Of a stretch of DNA of 64,000 nt, positions 29,424 to 39,830 are shown one piece after another; positions within the stretch are counted from its first letter, which is position 1, and each line of letters begins with the position of its first letter. The stretch spans positions 1 through 64,000 of the forward strand of contig NZ_JABUZG010000081.1 in NCBI RefSeq assembly GCF_014897815.1, in the 5' to 3' direction. The DNA comes from Psychrobacter sp. PG1. Lineage in GTDB: Bacteria > Pseudomonadota > Gammaproteobacteria > Pseudomonadales > Moraxellaceae. The position numbers were made by a program, and so were the translations under genes. Under the pieces are notes generated by a model, which saw only the letters and a program-made list of their open reading frames with translations, was not told the origin of the DNA and searched no databases.

Positions 29424-30353
29424 ATGGCAATCGACGTAGTGGTCAATCAGCGGCATTTACAGATTCACCTCAAGCAGTTGGAGACAGTATGGCATACGGT
29501 GATTAATGGCTATAACTTAAGTCAGGCGGCGACCGTACTGCACACCAGTCAATCTAGCCTATCAAAACATATTGCGGCACTTGAAAATCAGCTCAAAACG
29601 GAAGTATTCGTCCGTCAAGGCAAACGCCTAACGGGTCTTACCACCATGGGCACAGCACTAATGCCGCATATCGAATCTATCTTCGCTGAAATTCGTACCA
29701 TTGAAAATCTTAGTCTTGATTTTAATAATCCGAATATTGGCACGCTGACGATTGCCACCACTCACACGCAAGCGCGATATGTATTGCCGCAAGTCGTCAA
29801 AGAGTTTAAAGAGCGTTTCCCCAAAGTCAACCTAATACTACAACAAGCAGATCCAGAGACCATCGCGCAGATGGTCATTCGCGGGCAGGCAGATATTGGC
29901 ATTGCAACCGAGTCTTTACTTCATAACAATTATTTACGCTGCTATCGCTATTATGACTGGACGCATCGCGTCATTGTGCCAAGCGATCACGAACTGGCCA
30001 ATCACGAGTCTGTGGATTTGCCGACCCTCGCCAGCTATCCGATTGTGACCTATCACGGTGGCTTTACGGGGCGCGGTGCGATTGACAAAACTTTTGAAGA
30101 AGCAGGATTGGAACCAGATATCGTGCTAGCAGCACTCGATGCTGATGTAATTAGTACTTATGTAGGTTTGGGCTTGGGTATCGGCATTATCGCAGAGATG
30201 GCGTTTGAACCAAGTCACTATCAAAATTTAACCGCGATACCAGTGGATCACTTTGGGCGCTTTACCAGTTGGATGGCGGTACGTGATGATGCAGAAATTC
30301 GTCAGTATGGTCGAGCATTTATGGAACTGTGTCAAAAACAATTTAGCCAGTAA
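29424..30353 (+). CDS. CysB-like LysR-family regulator
   Basis: A 309-residue LysR-type activator. The N-terminal winged helix (about 16-75) contains YNLSQAATVLHTSQSSLSKHIAALE. The effector domain begins GTLTIATTHTQARYVLPQVV, the sulfate/acetylserine-pocket sequence typical of CysB and Cbl, and has GQADIGIATESL and IVTYHGGFTGRGAIDKTFE. CysB-type proteins switch on sulfur-assimilation genes when N-acetylserine builds up. No cysteine-synthesis genes lie next to it. AGGA stands eight bases before the ATG. A terminator follows at 30386. Confidence 0.92.
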   Translation: MAIDVVVNQRHLQIHLKQLETVWHTVINGYNLSQAATVLHTSQSSLSKHIAALENQLKTEVFVRQGKRLTGLTTMGTALMPHIESIFAEIRTIENLSLDFNNPNIGTLTIATTHTQARYVLPQVVKEFKERFPKVNLILQQADPETIAQMVIRGQADIGIATESLLHNNYLRCYRYYDWTHRVIVPSDHELANHESVDLPTLASYPIVTYHGGFTGRGAIDKTFEEAGLEPDIVLAALDADVISTYVGLGLGIGIIAEMAFEPSHYQNLTAIPVDHFGRFTSWMAVRDDAEIRQYGRAFMELCQKQFSQ

Positions 30354-30385
30354 AGAACCATTCATTCATATTTTCACTAAACATC

Positions 30386-30424
30386 AATGGCATCGTTATC
30401 AACAGATAATGATGCCATTTTCTA
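30386..30424 (+). terminator. Terminator of the CysB-like gene
   Basis: A 15-bp stem (aatggcatcgttatc with gataatgatgccatt, one non-Watson-Crick position), 4-nt loop, then TTTTCTATTC. Confidence 0.8.
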
Positions 30425-30557
30425 TTCTTATTTCTACTCAAAATCGACTGGCGCGCATGTGATTCTTATAACGCTACCCCATTATTAAGATTTGTTATCG
30501 TCTTAACTTATAACCTTTATATTCAATAGAACCGCCCCATTATATGAACTATTGAGC

Positions 30558-30627
30558 GACTAGTTACAGCAATATTGAATTAGCACTAGATTCTTGAGGT
30601 GCTAGTTCATCATTGCTGTCGCTAGTC
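30558..30627 (+). repeat. 29-bp imperfect inverted repeat
   Basis: The arms at 30558-30586 and 30599-30627 are reverse complements with four mismatches around a 12-base spacer, followed by a short T-rich tract. It could be a structured RNA 3' end, a second terminator or a folded short mobile repeat. Confidence 0.7.
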
Positions 30628-30707
30628 TCTTTTATAACTAGAATCAAATACCAATATAACCATATAACCATGTCGCTGAAAGGCGGCATCATAAAAACAG
30701 GTGATTT

Positions 30708-31709
30708 ATGAGTAACGCTATTCCCTTATCCTTTTTAGACCTAGCACCCGTGCCTGAAGGTAAAACCATCGCTGAGGGCATTGCCCAAACGGTTGAGACA
30801 GCACAGCAAGCAGAAAAAGTTGGTTTAAACCGTTATTGGATGGCAGAGCATCACAATATGCCGGGCATCGCTAGTGCAGCGACGTCAGTACTACTAGCGC
30901 ATATCGGTAGCCAAACCAAGCATATACGTATTGGTGCTGGTGGTGTGATGCTTCCGAACCATGCACCGCTCGTCATCGCTGAGCAATTCGGCACTTTGCA
31001 GGCATTATATGGTGATCGCGTAGATTTAGGGCTGGGTCGTGCGCCGGGTACTGATGGCGCAACCTTTCAGGCACTACGCCGTCAGATGCAAGATGCTGAT
31101 CGCTTTCCGCAAGACGTCCAAGAATTGATGTACTTTTTAGGGAACGGTACAGATAATAGCCCAGTACAAGCATTTCCTGGGGCAAAGTCAAACGTTCCTA
31201 TCTGGATATTAGGCTCTTCTCTTTTTGGGGCTACGTTAGCGGCGCATTTGGGACTTCCTTATGTGTTTGCCTCACACTTTGCACCGCAAATGCTTGGGCA
31301 AGCGATTACAGCTTATCGTGAACAGTTCAGACCATCAGCCTATTTGGACAAGCCTTATGTCATGCTGGCGGCTAATTTATTACTCGCCGATGACGATGCT
31401 ACTGCACAGTATCATTTTACCTCTGCGCAGCAAAGCTTCGTACGCTTGCGCCGTGGTGAAACAGGTCAAATGCCGAAACCTACTCACGATATGGACAGTA
31501 TCTGGAGCCCTGCTGAAAAAATGATGGTGGATAGCGCATTATCGGTGTCATTCATCGGCTCTGTAGAAACTGTCAAACCGAGACTGGCGGCATTCCTTGC
31601 CCAGTATGAGCCAGACGAGCTGATTGTGACGGCTAACGTTTACGATCAGGCAGCGCGCATGCGTTCACTGGAACTTACACCTGAGTTAAATTTATTTACT
31701 TTACAATGA
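30708..31709 (+). CDS. LLM-class (luciferase-like) flavin-dependent oxidoreductase
   Basis: A 333-residue TIM-barrel protein of the bacterial-luciferase-like superfamily, subgroup similar to E. coli YhbW. PLSFLDLAPVPEGKTIAEGI, RYWMAEHHNMPGIASAATSVLLAHI, RIGAGGVMLPNHAPLVIAEQF and VDLGLGRAPGTDGATFQALRR are typical, with the GLGRAPG segment near the flavin phosphate. These enzymes use reduced FMN or F420; here FMN is likely. The substrate is unknown. The start follows AGGTGATTT. The small membrane protein gene follows within 50 bases and is probably cotranscribed. Confidence 0.9.
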   Translation: MSNAIPLSFLDLAPVPEGKTIAEGIAQTVETAQQAEKVGLNRYWMAEHHNMPGIASAATSVLLAHIGSQTKHIRIGAGGVMLPNHAPLVIAEQFGTLQALYGDRVDLGLGRAPGTDGATFQALRRQMQDADRFPQDVQELMYFLGNGTDNSPVQAFPGAKSNVPIWILGSSLFGATLAAHLGLPYVFASHFAPQMLGQAITAYREQFRPSAYLDKPYVMLAANLLLADDDATAQYHFTSAQQSFVRLRRGETGQMPKPTHDMDSIWSPAEKMMVDSALSVSFIGSVETVKPRLAAFLAQYEPDELIVTANVYDQAARMRSLELTPELNLFTLQ

Positions 31710-31757
31710 AATCAGACACTTGCATAATTATTGATAAACCTTAGCTGGATGTTTGAC

Positions 31758-31964
31758 ATGGACGCAACTCCTATTATCGGTGCCTCACTGCTTATCGGCT
31801 CATCAATATTTATGTACATTGTGGCTTTTCTGGCGGTGATGGCTGTCGGTGGTTATTTGACCTACCGCAGCGGCGCGAAGACCAACGTAATAAAGACAAT
31901 CCAAATTAATAACCGCTCTCGAAACATGCTGAGACGTATTAATTTAACGTTTAAAGCAATATAA
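31758..31964 (+). CDS. Small single-span membrane protein, unknown
   Basis: About 68 residues, beginning MDATPIIGASLLIGSSIFMY, with one long hydrophobic segment (IIGASLLIGSSIFMYIVAFL and onward) and a basic C-terminal tail (YRSGAKTNVIKTIQINNRSR). By the positive-inside rule the tail would be cytoplasmic. The frame reaches back to a TTG at 31731 and an ATG at 31749; I chose the ATG at 31758 for spacing to CTGGA. It ends just before a strong terminator. I recognise no family and the gene is plausible rather than certain. Confidence 0.55.
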   Translation: MDATPIIGASLLIGSSIFMYIVAFLAVMAVGGYLTYRSGAKTNVIKTIQINNRSRNMLRRINLTFKAI

Positions 31965-32001
31965 AAAGCCCTCTTTCTTATTTAGAAAGAGGGCTTTTTT
32001 T
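31963..32001. terminator. Bidirectional terminator
   Basis: A 16-bp perfect stem (aaaaagccctctttct with agaaagagggcttttt) with a 5-nt loop. It serves the small membrane protein gene and the convergent cyclodeaminase-like gene. Confidence 0.92.
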
Positions 32002-32057
32002 GGCTTGCTACATAAGAAAAACACAGCAATCTTTACGTACGGTCACTATAAATGGCA

Positions 32058-33089
32058 TTACCATTCAACTGACGAGCCAAGATTTTTTTGTGCGGCTTGT
32101 TGTGCGACATATAGAGCGACTGCTGCATCAAAACTGGCTGCACCAACCGATTTAAATAACGTAACACCATTATTAGACCTAGCGGTTTTTTCTTGTAGCG
32201 CCCCTGTGACTAGCGCTTGTAAGTCACCACTGAGGTCGTCCCATGTCCATGCACAATCGACACTATCGTGAGCTTGGATTAAATCGCCCGCTTCATGACG
32301 ACTGCCAACCAAATCATCGACAACGACCATGCGACTGTTTGCAATGACATCATTGCTTATCTCTTTCATTGAAGGCTGATAGGCGCCGACTGCGTTGATG
32401 TGTACATCAAGTTTAATATGGTTGAGATCAAACAAGCCTTCTGTTGCGCGGGTTGCGACATTGATAACATCTGCATTACGGATAGCATCATTGATATTTT
32501 CGCAAACCGTTATAGTAACGTCCCATTGCGGATAATCACGAGTAAATTTCACTTTGAAAATCTCAGCGCCTTCCCTGCTTCTATTCCATAAATATACTGT
32601 TTCAATCTCAGGACGTACAGTCATTACCGCATGTAATTGCTCATAAGCCATGCCACCACAACCGACCACCGCCACGCTTTGACAGTCAGCGTTTGCCATA
32701 TATTTGGTCGCAATGCCTGACAATGCCGCCGTACGCACTTGGGTAATATAAACCCCATCCATAATTGCCAATATCTCACCAGTATCATTGTTTGACACGG
32801 TAATAATCGCCGTTGTGGTTGGTAAATTTCGGCTCGGATTATCAGGACAAATGGTGACCAATTTTACGGCTGTATACTCATTCTTACCATCATAAATCGT
32901 CGCGGGCATTGATAAATGCGAACCTGAACGATGGGCGTCATCTTCACTAAAAGTTTCAATGACCAAACGTTCAGGCGCTTTGATCCAATTGGGGTGCGCT
33001 GCCTGTTGATGCAACAATGCTTCTATAGCCCCAATGGCAGATTGCATATTGAGATGTTCGGTCACGATTGCTTTATTTAGTAATTGCAA
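32058..33089 (-). CDS. Ornithine cyclodeaminase/mu-crystallin family protein
   Basis: A 343-residue NAD(P)-dependent enzyme. The Rossmann loop is VAVVGCGGMAYEQLHAV, with the substrate-binding GEILAIMDGVYITQVRTAALSGIATKYMA upstream, and INAVGAYQPSMKEI and VVDDLVGSRHEAGDL downstream. Family members include ornithine cyclodeaminase (ornithine to proline), alanine dehydrogenase and ketimine reductases; which one this is cannot be fixed. The start is a TTG at 33087-33089, supported by AGGAG eight bases before it. An AEC transporter gene lies directly upstream in the same direction. Confidence 0.88.
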   Translation of the reverse strand: MQLLNKAIVTEHLNMQSAIGAIEALLHQQAAHPNWIKAPERLVIETFSEDDAHRSGSHLSMPATIYDGKNEYTAVKLVTICPDNPSRNLPTTTAIITVSNNDTGEILAIMDGVYITQVRTAALSGIATKYMANADCQSVAVVGCGGMAYEQLHAVMTVRPEIETVYLWNRSREGAEIFKVKFTRDYPQWDVTITVCENINDAIRNADVINVATRATEGLFDLNHIKLDVHINAVGAYQPSMKEISNDVIANSRMVVVDDLVGSRHEAGDLIQAHDSVDCAWTWDDLSGDLQALVTGALQEKTARSNNGVTLFKSVGAASFDAAVALYVAQQAAQKNLGSSVEW

Positions 33090-33150
33090 TTTGAGTACTC
33101 CTATTTATAGATTTACTATTAGAACATGTTTTATCACGCCAAAACGGCTA

Positions 33151-34110
33151 CTACATTAATCCTAACCCGCGTAATATTGCCGCACCAATCGCCATTCCAA
33201 ACATACCTACCACGGTGGTAAAAGCCAAAATATTAGCAGCTAACACATCATTGCCACCCATGGCTTTTGCCATTACGTAGCTGGCGGCGGCTGTTGGTGA
33301 GGCTGCCATCAAAAACAACACACCCATATGCACACCTGATAGACCAAATCCCAATCCAATAGCGATGGCAATCAATGGCGCAACAATAATACGTCCGATA
33401 CTCGCCTGCATGGACAGCCCTGAAGGGTGCAACATCGACTTCAAATCAATACTGGCACCGGCGCAAATCAATGCTAAGGGCAATGCCACTGCGGCCAGTA
33501 GATCGCCAGTCGTATGAATCACACCTGTAATAGGCGGCAGCGGTGACGCCTTATAAGCAAATGCTGCTACCAATGCGATAATCAGTGGGTTGGTAAATAG
33601 TTTTTTGATAATCATGGTACTGCGACTGAGCCAAGTATCATCCACACTTTTGGACACACGGCTGAGAGTGATAACCGCTAAGATATTAAACAGTATCGTC
33701 ACCACACCCATATAGACAGCACCGATGCTTAAGCCACGTTCTCCGTAGGCATTAGCAACCGTTGCCAGTCCAATAATAGCCATATTACTTCGAAATATCC
33801 CTTGTACAAACACCCCTTGATCAGCCGGTTTGCTCACAAAATATTTGGCGTAAATCTCTGCACCTATAAACAACATGAATGTCACCAGAATACCAGCCAC
33901 TATCAGCGTGATTTGTTTGCTGTAATCGACATCACTATCAACGACGCTAAAAAAAAGCAAACAGGGTAAACAGTAATTAAAGACAAAGCTCGATGCTTGG
34001 TCAATAAAAGTCTGGCTCGCCTCACCGCGTCTCTGCATAAAAAAACCCAACCACATTAAGGCAAGGTTGGGCAAGACAATGGTAATAGCAAAGACAATAG
34101 CATCAATCAT
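33151..34110 (-). CDS. AEC-family (auxin efflux carrier-like) transporter
   Basis: A 319-residue membrane protein with about ten hydrophobic segments. VLPNLALMWLGFFMQRRGEASQTFIDQAS, the FNYCLPCLLFFSVV segment, FRSNMAIIGLATVANAYGERG and LPLALICAGASIDLKSM are family hallmarks. Bacterial AEC members move dicarboxylates or amino-acid-like anions. It lies 61 bases upstream of the ornithine-cyclodeaminase-like gene, which suggests a shared small-molecule pathway, but the substrate is not visible. Confidence 0.9.
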   Translation of the reverse strand: MIDAIVFAITIVLPNLALMWLGFFMQRRGEASQTFIDQASSFVFNYCLPCLLFFSVVDSDVDYSKQITLIVAGILVTFMLFIGAEIYAKYFVSKPADQGVFVQGIFRSNMAIIGLATVANAYGERGLSIGAVYMGVVTILFNILAVITLSRVSKSVDDTWLSRSTMIIKKLFTNPLIIALVAAFAYKASPLPPITGVIHTTGDLLAAVALPLALICAGASIDLKSMLHPSGLSMQASIGRIIVAPLIAIAIGLGFGLSGVHMGVLFLMAASPTAAASYVMAKAMGGNDVLAANILAFTTVVGMFGMAIGAAILRGLGLM

Positions 34111-34269
34111 AAATAGGCTCAGTTCGTTGACAAGCCCATCATGATATGGACATCAGCGAGTTAAATTAACAAGTAATCATTAAATTTTCTAGCCTAGTAT
34201 AGAGACAAAATAGCAAGTAAGACAAGCACCTGCTCTATTTTCTTTTAACAGCAATTGTATTATTAATAC

Positions 34270-34307
34270 ACAAAAGCCCATAACGATATACCGTTATGGG
34301 CTTTTGT
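34270..34307. terminator. Terminator after mnmG
   Basis: A 16-bp perfect stem (acaaaagcccataacg with cgttatgggcttttgt) with a 6-nt loop. It lies 20 bases past the mnmG stop. Confidence 0.9.
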
Positions 34308-34326
34308 TATACTAGTTATACTACTA

Positions 34327-36222
34327 TTACGAATCTAGCGCGGCCTTCGCTTTTTTATGTTTCTTCACTGTCATGGCTAGCAATTGAACGGCGGCAGGCG
34401 TCACACCGCTCACGCGTCCTGCTTGAGCAAGCGTCGCAGGACGTATTTGCGTCAATTTCTGTACAATCTCATTTGATAAGCCTGATACCACACTATAATC
34501 AAAGTCCAGTGGCAGCGCTGTATTTTCTAGACGCTTCATCTGATCAATGTCTTCTTGCTGACGATCAATATAGCCTGCGTACTTCACAGAGATTTCTATC
34601 TGCTCGCCTACTTGGGCATCGACTTGCGAATCAGTGATGACAGCGATATCAGCAAAATGAATCTGCGGACGCTTGAGCAAATCAAAAGCAGTCGATTCTT
34701 TTGACAGCACCTCGCCCGTTTGCTCTGTGACTTTTTTGCCTAACGTATTGGCAGGGGTTGCCCACATATCTTTGAGACGTGAGGTCTCTGTGGCAATGGC
34801 TTCCATTTTTTGTTGGTAAGCCTGCCAGCGCACATCATCTACTAGACCAAGCTTGCGACCCGTCTCAGTTAGGCGTTGATCGGCATTGTCTTCACGTAAT
34901 AATAGACGATATTCTGCGCGGCTCGTAAACATACGATATGGCTCAGTCGTACCATGGGTAATCAAATCATCAACGAGCACGCCAAGATAAGCTTCATCGC
35001 GCCGCGGTGTCCACACGTCAAACTCACTATTATTAGTCGTAACCAATGCCGCATTAGTACCTGCTAGCAAACCCTGTACGCCAGCTTCTTCGTAGCCAGT
35101 CGTACCATTGATCTGACCAGCAAAATATAAGCGATCGATGGACTTAGTTTCGAGCGTTGGCTTTAGGTTTTGCGGATCAAAATAATCATACTCAATCGCA
35201 TAACCGGGACGAGTAATGTGCGCGTTTTCTAAGCCTTTCATACTATGAATAAACTCTAACTGCACATCAAACGGCAAACTCGTTGAGATGCCATTTGGAT
35301 ATAGCTCATGTGTCGTCAGACCTTCTGGCTCGATAAAGATTTGATGACTGTCTTTATCCGCAAAACGATGAATCTTATCTTCAATCGATGGACAATAACG
35401 TGGACCCACGCCTTCGATTTTTCCAGAGAACATCGGCGAACGGTCTAAATTCTCACGGATGATGTCATGGGTGCGCGCATTGGTGTGCGTGATGTAGCAA
35501 TTGACCTGCTCTGGATGCATAGACACATCACCCATATAACTCATCACTGGTAGCGGCGTGTCGCCCGGCTGTACGGTCATCACACTAAAATCAACGCTAC
35601 GCGCATCAATACGCGCGGGCGTACCTGTTTTCAAACGCCCGACTGGCAGCTTAAGCTCACGCAAACGATCAGCAAGCTTGATAGATGGCTGATCGCCTGC
35701 GCGACCACCTTTTGAGCTCTCGAGACCAATATGAATCACACCGCCCAAGAAGGTTCCTGAGGTCAGTACCACCGTTTGCGTATTAAAGATAATACCCGTT
35801 GCAGTAACCACTGCCGTCGCACGACCATTTTCAACTAAGATATCATCAGCCGCTTGTTGAAATATATCAAGATTTGGCTGATTCTCAAGCGTATGGCGAA
35901 TGGCTGCTTTATATAAAATACGATCTGCTTGCGCACGCGTAGCACGAACGGCAGCACCTTTACGACTATTAAGCACTCGAAACTGAATGCCTGACTTATC
36001 CGTTGCCAATGCCATTGCACCGCCAAGCGCATCAATCTCACGCACCAGATGCGATTTACCGATACCACCAATTGCTGGATTACAGCTCATTTGCCCAAGC
36101 GTCTCAATATTATGTGTCAACAGCAAGGTCTGCGCGCCCATACGTGCGGCTGCCAAAGCAGCTTCTGTGCCAGCATGACCACCACCGATCACTACCACGT
36201 CGTAATTTTTTGGGTATTGCAT
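34327..36222 (-). CDS. mnmG: tRNA uridine-5-carboxymethylaminomethyl modification enzyme
   Basis: With MnmE it installs (carboxymethyl)aminomethyl on C5 of wobble U34. It is a 631-residue FAD protein: N-terminal [69 protein letters not shown], the [13 protein letters not shown] segment and the C-terminal [19 protein letters not shown] and [28 protein letters not shown]. Length and order are normal. It acts on the same nucleotide as MnmA, which lies at 38551. mnmE is not in the window. Confidence 0.97.
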   Translation of the reverse strand: MQYPKNYDVVVIGGGHAGTEAALAAARMGAQTLLLTHNIETLGQMSCNPAIGGIGKSHLVREIDALGGAMALATDKSGIQFRVLNSRKGAAVRATRAQADRILYKAAIRHTLENQPNLDIFQQAADDILVENGRATAVVTATGIIFNTQTVVLTSGTFLGGVIHIGLESSKGGRAGDQPSIKLADRLRELKLPVGRLKTGTPARIDARSVDFSVMTVQPGDTPLPVMSYMGDVSMHPEQVNCYITHTNARTHDIIRENLDRSPMFSGKIEGVGPRYCPSIEDKIHRFADKDSHQIFIEPEGLTTHELYPNGISTSLPFDVQLEFIHSMKGLENAHITRPGYAIEYDYFDPQNLKPTLETKSIDRLYFAGQINGTTGYEEAGVQGLLAGTNAALVTTNNSEFDVWTPRRDEAYLGVLVDDLITHGTTEPYRMFTSRAEYRLLLREDNADQRLTETGRKLGLVDDVRWQAYQQKMEAIATETSRLKDMWATPANTLGKKVTEQTGEVLSKESTAFDLLKRPQIHFADIAVITDSQVDAQVGEQIEISVKYAGYIDRQQEDIDQMKRLENTALPLDFDYSVVSGLSNEIVQKLTQIRPATLAQAGRVSGVTPAAVQLLAMTVKKHKKAKAALDS

Positions 36223-36486
36223 ATACGCCTCACTTGACTCATAACGCTGCTTTTAGCCAAAAACTATCATTACCAGAATTTTATGGCTAAATAGCATGGT
36301 CATCAGCAAATAAACGTCAGTCGGATTTAAAAAGTTAACGACTTGGAAAAGCCGCTAGATATTGGATTGCTAACCCATCATTATAACAATTTTTTGATGC
36401 TTAAAAAACGCCGCAGTAGAAACTATTTACATTAAGTGTTAAGCATCATTTTTAAACTTAGTAACTAGTAACTTAATAATTAGCGC

Positions 36487-37017
36487 CTAGTTACCAGGGC
36501 TCAGCGGTACGATTTGATCTGATTGACCACTGCTCAGCATATGCTGACTGCCATAACCTTCTGGATTGATCTGCAAATAAGTATTCATCAAGCCAATGGC
36601 ATCGCCATCATTACTGGCCAGAATTTGCTCTTTAATCATGTCCACTGGCGGTAGCAGCAAGTTTTTTAGCAATGCCAAACGCTGCTGGTTATCGCCTTTA
36701 TTAACGACCATCTCGATAAGTTGACGCGCATCGATGGGTAAATCTGGCGTATTCTGTGCCAATAATGCCAAATGATAAGCGCCCGCAGAATCTTGATCCG
36801 CAACGATACGCTGCTCAATCGCAATATAAGTGGCTTCTGTTGCGCCGCCTGCCACGCTAAGCTGATGAATACATTTCAGCGCTGAATGTGGCTCATTGCC
36901 AGCAATTTCAATGATGCGCGTGGATTCATTTTTTAAATGCTCACGGCGTTTTTCGATTACCGCTTGCTCAGCAGCTTCTTTTTGCACGTTCGGCTGTTCC
37001 GTTGCTTGACTATTCAT
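36487..37017 (-). CDS. Unknown soluble helical protein
   Basis: 176 residues and no family recognised. It has no signal peptide or membrane segment. The N-terminus is Gln/Glu/Lys-rich and charged (QKEAAEQAVIEKRREHLKN), then helical segments such as RIIEIAGNEPHSALKCIHQLSV, EATYIAIEQRIVADQDSAG and LLKNLLLPPVDMIKEQILASND suggest an alpha-helical repeat-like fold. The tail is flexible (GSQHMLSSGQSDQIVPLSPGN). GAGAGAG lies before the ATG. It lies between mnmG and grxD, all on the minus strand but with gaps over 200 bases. Confidence 0.75.
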   Translation of the reverse strand: MNSQATEQPNVQKEAAEQAVIEKRREHLKNESTRIIEIAGNEPHSALKCIHQLSVAGGATEATYIAIEQRIVADQDSAGAYHLALLAQNTPDLPIDARQLIEMVVNKGDNQQRLALLKNLLLPPVDMIKEQILASNDGDAIGLMNTYLQINPEGYGSQHMLSSGQSDQIVPLSPGN

Positions 37018-37132
37018 AAAGCTCTCTCACTCGTATGATAATTATTATCTATATCGCTGATATCTTGCACACTATATGGGGGTAAATTCGATAAAAACAA
37101 CGAAGCCTAAAGACACTAAAGCTTAAAGACAA

Positions 37133-37171
37133 TAAAAAACCCAAATAGCCATTAACTGACCATTTGGGTTT
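37133..37171 (-). terminator. Terminator after grxD
   Basis: On the minus strand aaacccaaat pairs with atttgggttt (15-nt loop with a partial inner stem), followed by TTTTTATT. Confidence 0.75.
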
Positions 37172-37234
37172 ACTGTGCTTTATCTTATCAAGTTTATTTG
37201 GATATCAAAGACATCCAAAGCATACTCTCAAGTA

Positions 37235-37585
37235 TTAAGCAGCAGGGCTGTTTGCTTCAACCAATGGCTTAAGCTCTCCTGATTGATACATTTGCAAAAT
37301 AATGTCTGATCCGCCCATCAATTCACCATCAATCCACAACTGTGGAAAAGTCGGCCAATTAGCCACTTTAGGTAACGTCGCACGGATTTCTGGGTTTTCT
37401 AAAATATTTACAAACGCAAATGGACGACCGATTTGAGTAAGAACTTCAATCGATTTAGCAGAAAAACCGCACTGCGGAAATTGCGGCGTTCCTTTCATAT
37501 AAATAATAACTTTATTGTCACGGATTTGATCACGGATCAATTGTTCAACGTCGTTTGCAGCAGTATTTGGGGTTTGCTCACTCAT
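37235..37585 (-). CDS. grxD: Monothiol glutaredoxin, Grx4 type
   Basis: A 116-residue single-domain monothiol glutaredoxin. KGTPQFPQCGFSAKSIEVL carries the CGFS active site (Cys39); NWPTFPQLWIDGELMGGSDI holds the cis-proline and the glutathione-binding GGSD. CGFS glutaredoxins bind a bridging 2Fe-2S cluster with glutathione and deliver it to iron-sulfur proteins. AGGAG six bases before the ATG. Single gene with its own terminator. Confidence 0.96.
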   Translation of the reverse strand: MSEQTPNTAANDVEQLIRDQIRDNKVIIYMKGTPQFPQCGFSAKSIEVLTQIGRPFAFVNILENPEIRATLPKVANWPTFPQLWIDGELMGGSDIILQMYQSGELKPLVEANSPAA

Positions 37586-37786
37586 AAAAGCTCCTATTGA
37601 TAAAGCGGTTCATTGAAAACAGTGATTGATATTACAAAATGATTGAAAAAAGAGATAGCTGATAAATGGGGCAAGCGCCACGGTATTACAAGTACAACTC
37701 TATAGACTCTATATATAAAATCTACGCGCAACTCACCAAGTCAATATGACTCGGAGTGCTCAAGCAGCGATGACACCCGATCCAAG

Positions 37787-38290
37787 CTATCTAGATTCGA
37801 CAACATTAGGGACTAATAATACCACGGCATTGGCCATAATGCCCTCTTGCCGACCGGTAAAGCCTAACTTTTCAGTGGTAGTGGCTTTAACGCTAATATT
37901 ATTGACCGCCGTCTGCAAATCACTGGCAATATTATCACGCATGGCTTGACTGTGCGGTGCCAGCTTTGGACGCTCACACATCACAGTGATATCAGCGTTG
38001 CCTAGACTATAGCCAGCCTCTTGCACCTTACTGTAGACATAACGTAGCAGCACCCGCGAGTCCAACCCTGCATGGGCGGCATCTGTATCAGGAAAATGCT
38101 GACCGATATCGCCAAGCGCCAATGCGCCAAGCAGTGCATCAGCAAGCGCATGCAGCACCACATCTCCATCAGAGTGTGCCAGCAAACTGTGCGTGTGTTC
38201 AATAGGCACACCTGCTAGCACCACATATTGCTGCTGCTGACCATTATTATGAAAAGCGTGAACATCGATACCTTGACCAATTTTTATCAT
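37787..38290 (-). CDS. ispF: 2-C-methyl-D-erythritol 2,4-cyclodiphosphate synthase
   Basis: The fifth step of the MEP isoprenoid pathway. The 167-residue enzyme starts [12 protein letters not shown], with the metal ligands Asp and His in GIDVHAF, then [31 protein letters not shown], and ends with the family tail [28 protein letters not shown]. Slightly longer than E. coli IspF. It is divergent from mnmA. ispD is not adjacent. Confidence 0.97.
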   Translation of the reverse strand: MIKIGQGIDVHAFHNNGQQQQYVVLAGVPIEHTHSLLAHSDGDVVLHALADALLGALALGDIGQHFPDTDAAHAGLDSRVLLRYVYSKVQEAGYSLGNADITVMCERPKLAPHSQAMRDNIASDLQTAVNNISVKATTTEKLGFTGRQEGIMANAVVLLVPNVVESR

Positions 38291-38550
38291 TATTATTCCA
38301 AGATGAGTGAAACGTGATTAAAATAATTCAAAACCCCTATCTAAATTTCTAAAGCGATTTTACCAATGCCTAGACATCATCGGTCGCCACCAGTTTCAAT
38401 TAACTGGTATAATATGACGTTTATTTTATCATAATACCAGATCCAAAAGATAAGCTGACGTCGTTCTGCTGATACTACCTATTGTAGCAATGGCATGATT
38501 TTTGGCGTCAATATCTATTTTGGAGAACGTACAAATAGTTGAGCCGCTTT

Positions 38551-39777
38551 ATGTCAGCCATACAAGATACCTCAAGCATAGCCGTTTCTGAGTCTTTTAC
38601 GACTCATCGTCCATTAACACTTGCCGATATCGAAAATCCTAGCGCCAAACACGTGATTGTCGGTATGTCAGGTGGCGTTGATTCTTCTGTATCAGCCGTT
38701 TTACTTCAACAAGCAGGCTTTAAAGTCGAAGGTCTGTTTATGAAGAACTGGGAAGAAGATGACGGCACCGAATACTGTACGGCAATGGATGATTTAGCGG
38801 ACGCACAAGCGGTATGTGACAAAATTGGTATGAAGCTACATACGGCCAATTTTGCCATGGAATATTGGGATCGGGTTTTTGAGCATTTCTTAGCAGAATA
38901 CAAAGCGGGTCGTACGCCCAATCCAGATATTTTGTGCAACAAAGAAATCAAGTTTAAAGCGTTTTTAGACTATGCTTTGACGCTGGGTGCAGATTATATC
39001 GCCACCGGTCACTACACGCGCCGTAGTATGAACTATACGAATGCTAATGGCACTGAGGTTGCGCAGCTATTACGCGGGCTTGATAACAATAAAGACCAAA
39101 GTTACTTTTTACATGCGGTTGGCGGCGATAAAATCGCTAAGACGCTGTTCCCAGTCGGTGAGCTTGAAAAGCCAGTGGTTCGTCAAATCGCTGAAGAACA
39201 TGATCTTATTACTGCCAATAAAAAAGATTCAACGGGTATTTGCTTTATTGGTGAGCGCCGTTTTAAAGACTTTTTACAACAGTACTTGCCGGCACAAAAA
39301 GGCGATATCGTCACTGACGATGGTCATACCATTGGTACGCATGACGGGCTAATGTATTATACGTTAGGTCAGCGCGGTGGTATTGGCATTGGCGGTGTCA
39401 AAGATCGCCCAGAAGAGCCGTGGTTTGTATTGGCAAAAGACTTGGACAACAACCGTTTGATCGTTGGACAAGGTCACGAGCATCCCATGATGCTGAGTAA
39501 TGAGCTGCAAGCTTATAAGCTCGATTGGGTCGATGGTTTACCGCCTGCAGATATATTTAGCGAAGACGGCTTACGTTGTATGGCAAAATCGCGCTACCGT
39601 CAGCCAGACCAAGCGTGCCGAGTGTTTGCTGTTGATGATAAAGGTTTAGAGGTACGAGTGATATTTGATGCGCCGCAACGGGCAGTGACGCCAGGTCAAT
39701 CAGCAGTATTTTATATCGATGAGGTTTGTTTGGGCGGCGGTGTCATTGCCTCTATTGACGCGCCTTGCGGGATTTGA
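38551..39777 (+). CDS. mnmA: tRNA-specific 2-thiouridylase
   Basis: Activates U34 with ATP and inserts sulfur received from TusE. The PP-loop is [20 protein letters not shown], the first catalytic cysteine is in [20 protein letters not shown], the second in [29 protein letters not shown] and [12 protein letters not shown] follow. A 35-residue N-terminal lead ([20 protein letters not shown] and on) is longer than in E. coli. The frame is open to a TTG at 38539; I use the ATG at 38551. The sulfur relay tusDCBE lies at 5.4-7.1 kb. Confidence 0.96.
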   Translation: MSAIQDTSSIAVSESFTTHRPLTLADIENPSAKHVIVGMSGGVDSSVSAVLLQQAGFKVEGLFMKNWEEDDGTEYCTAMDDLADAQAVCDKIGMKLHTANFAMEYWDRVFEHFLAEYKAGRTPNPDILCNKEIKFKAFLDYALTLGADYIATGHYTRRSMNYTNANGTEVAQLLRGLDNNKDQSYFLHAVGGDKIAKTLFPVGELEKPVVRQIAEEHDLITANKKDSTGICFIGERRFKDFLQQYLPAQKGDIVTDDGHTIGTHDGLMYYTLGQRGGIGIGGVKDRPEEPWFVLAKDLDNNRLIVGQGHEHPMMLSNELQAYKLDWVDGLPPADIFSEDGLRCMAKSRYRQPDQACRVFAVDDKGLEVRVIFDAPQRAVTPGQSAVFYIDEVCLGGGVIASIDAPCGI

Positions 39778-39830
39778 CATCTCATTTAACATTAATTAAT
39801 ACAATGATTTGTCTTTTTTTAGGATACTGA

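Larger units (their letters stand above)
30354..30707. other. Intergenic region with two hairpins
   Basis: No credible coding frame. It contains the terminator at 30386-30424 and the long imperfect inverted repeat at 30558-30627, and may hold the promoter of the LLM oxidoreductase gene. Confidence 0.6.
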
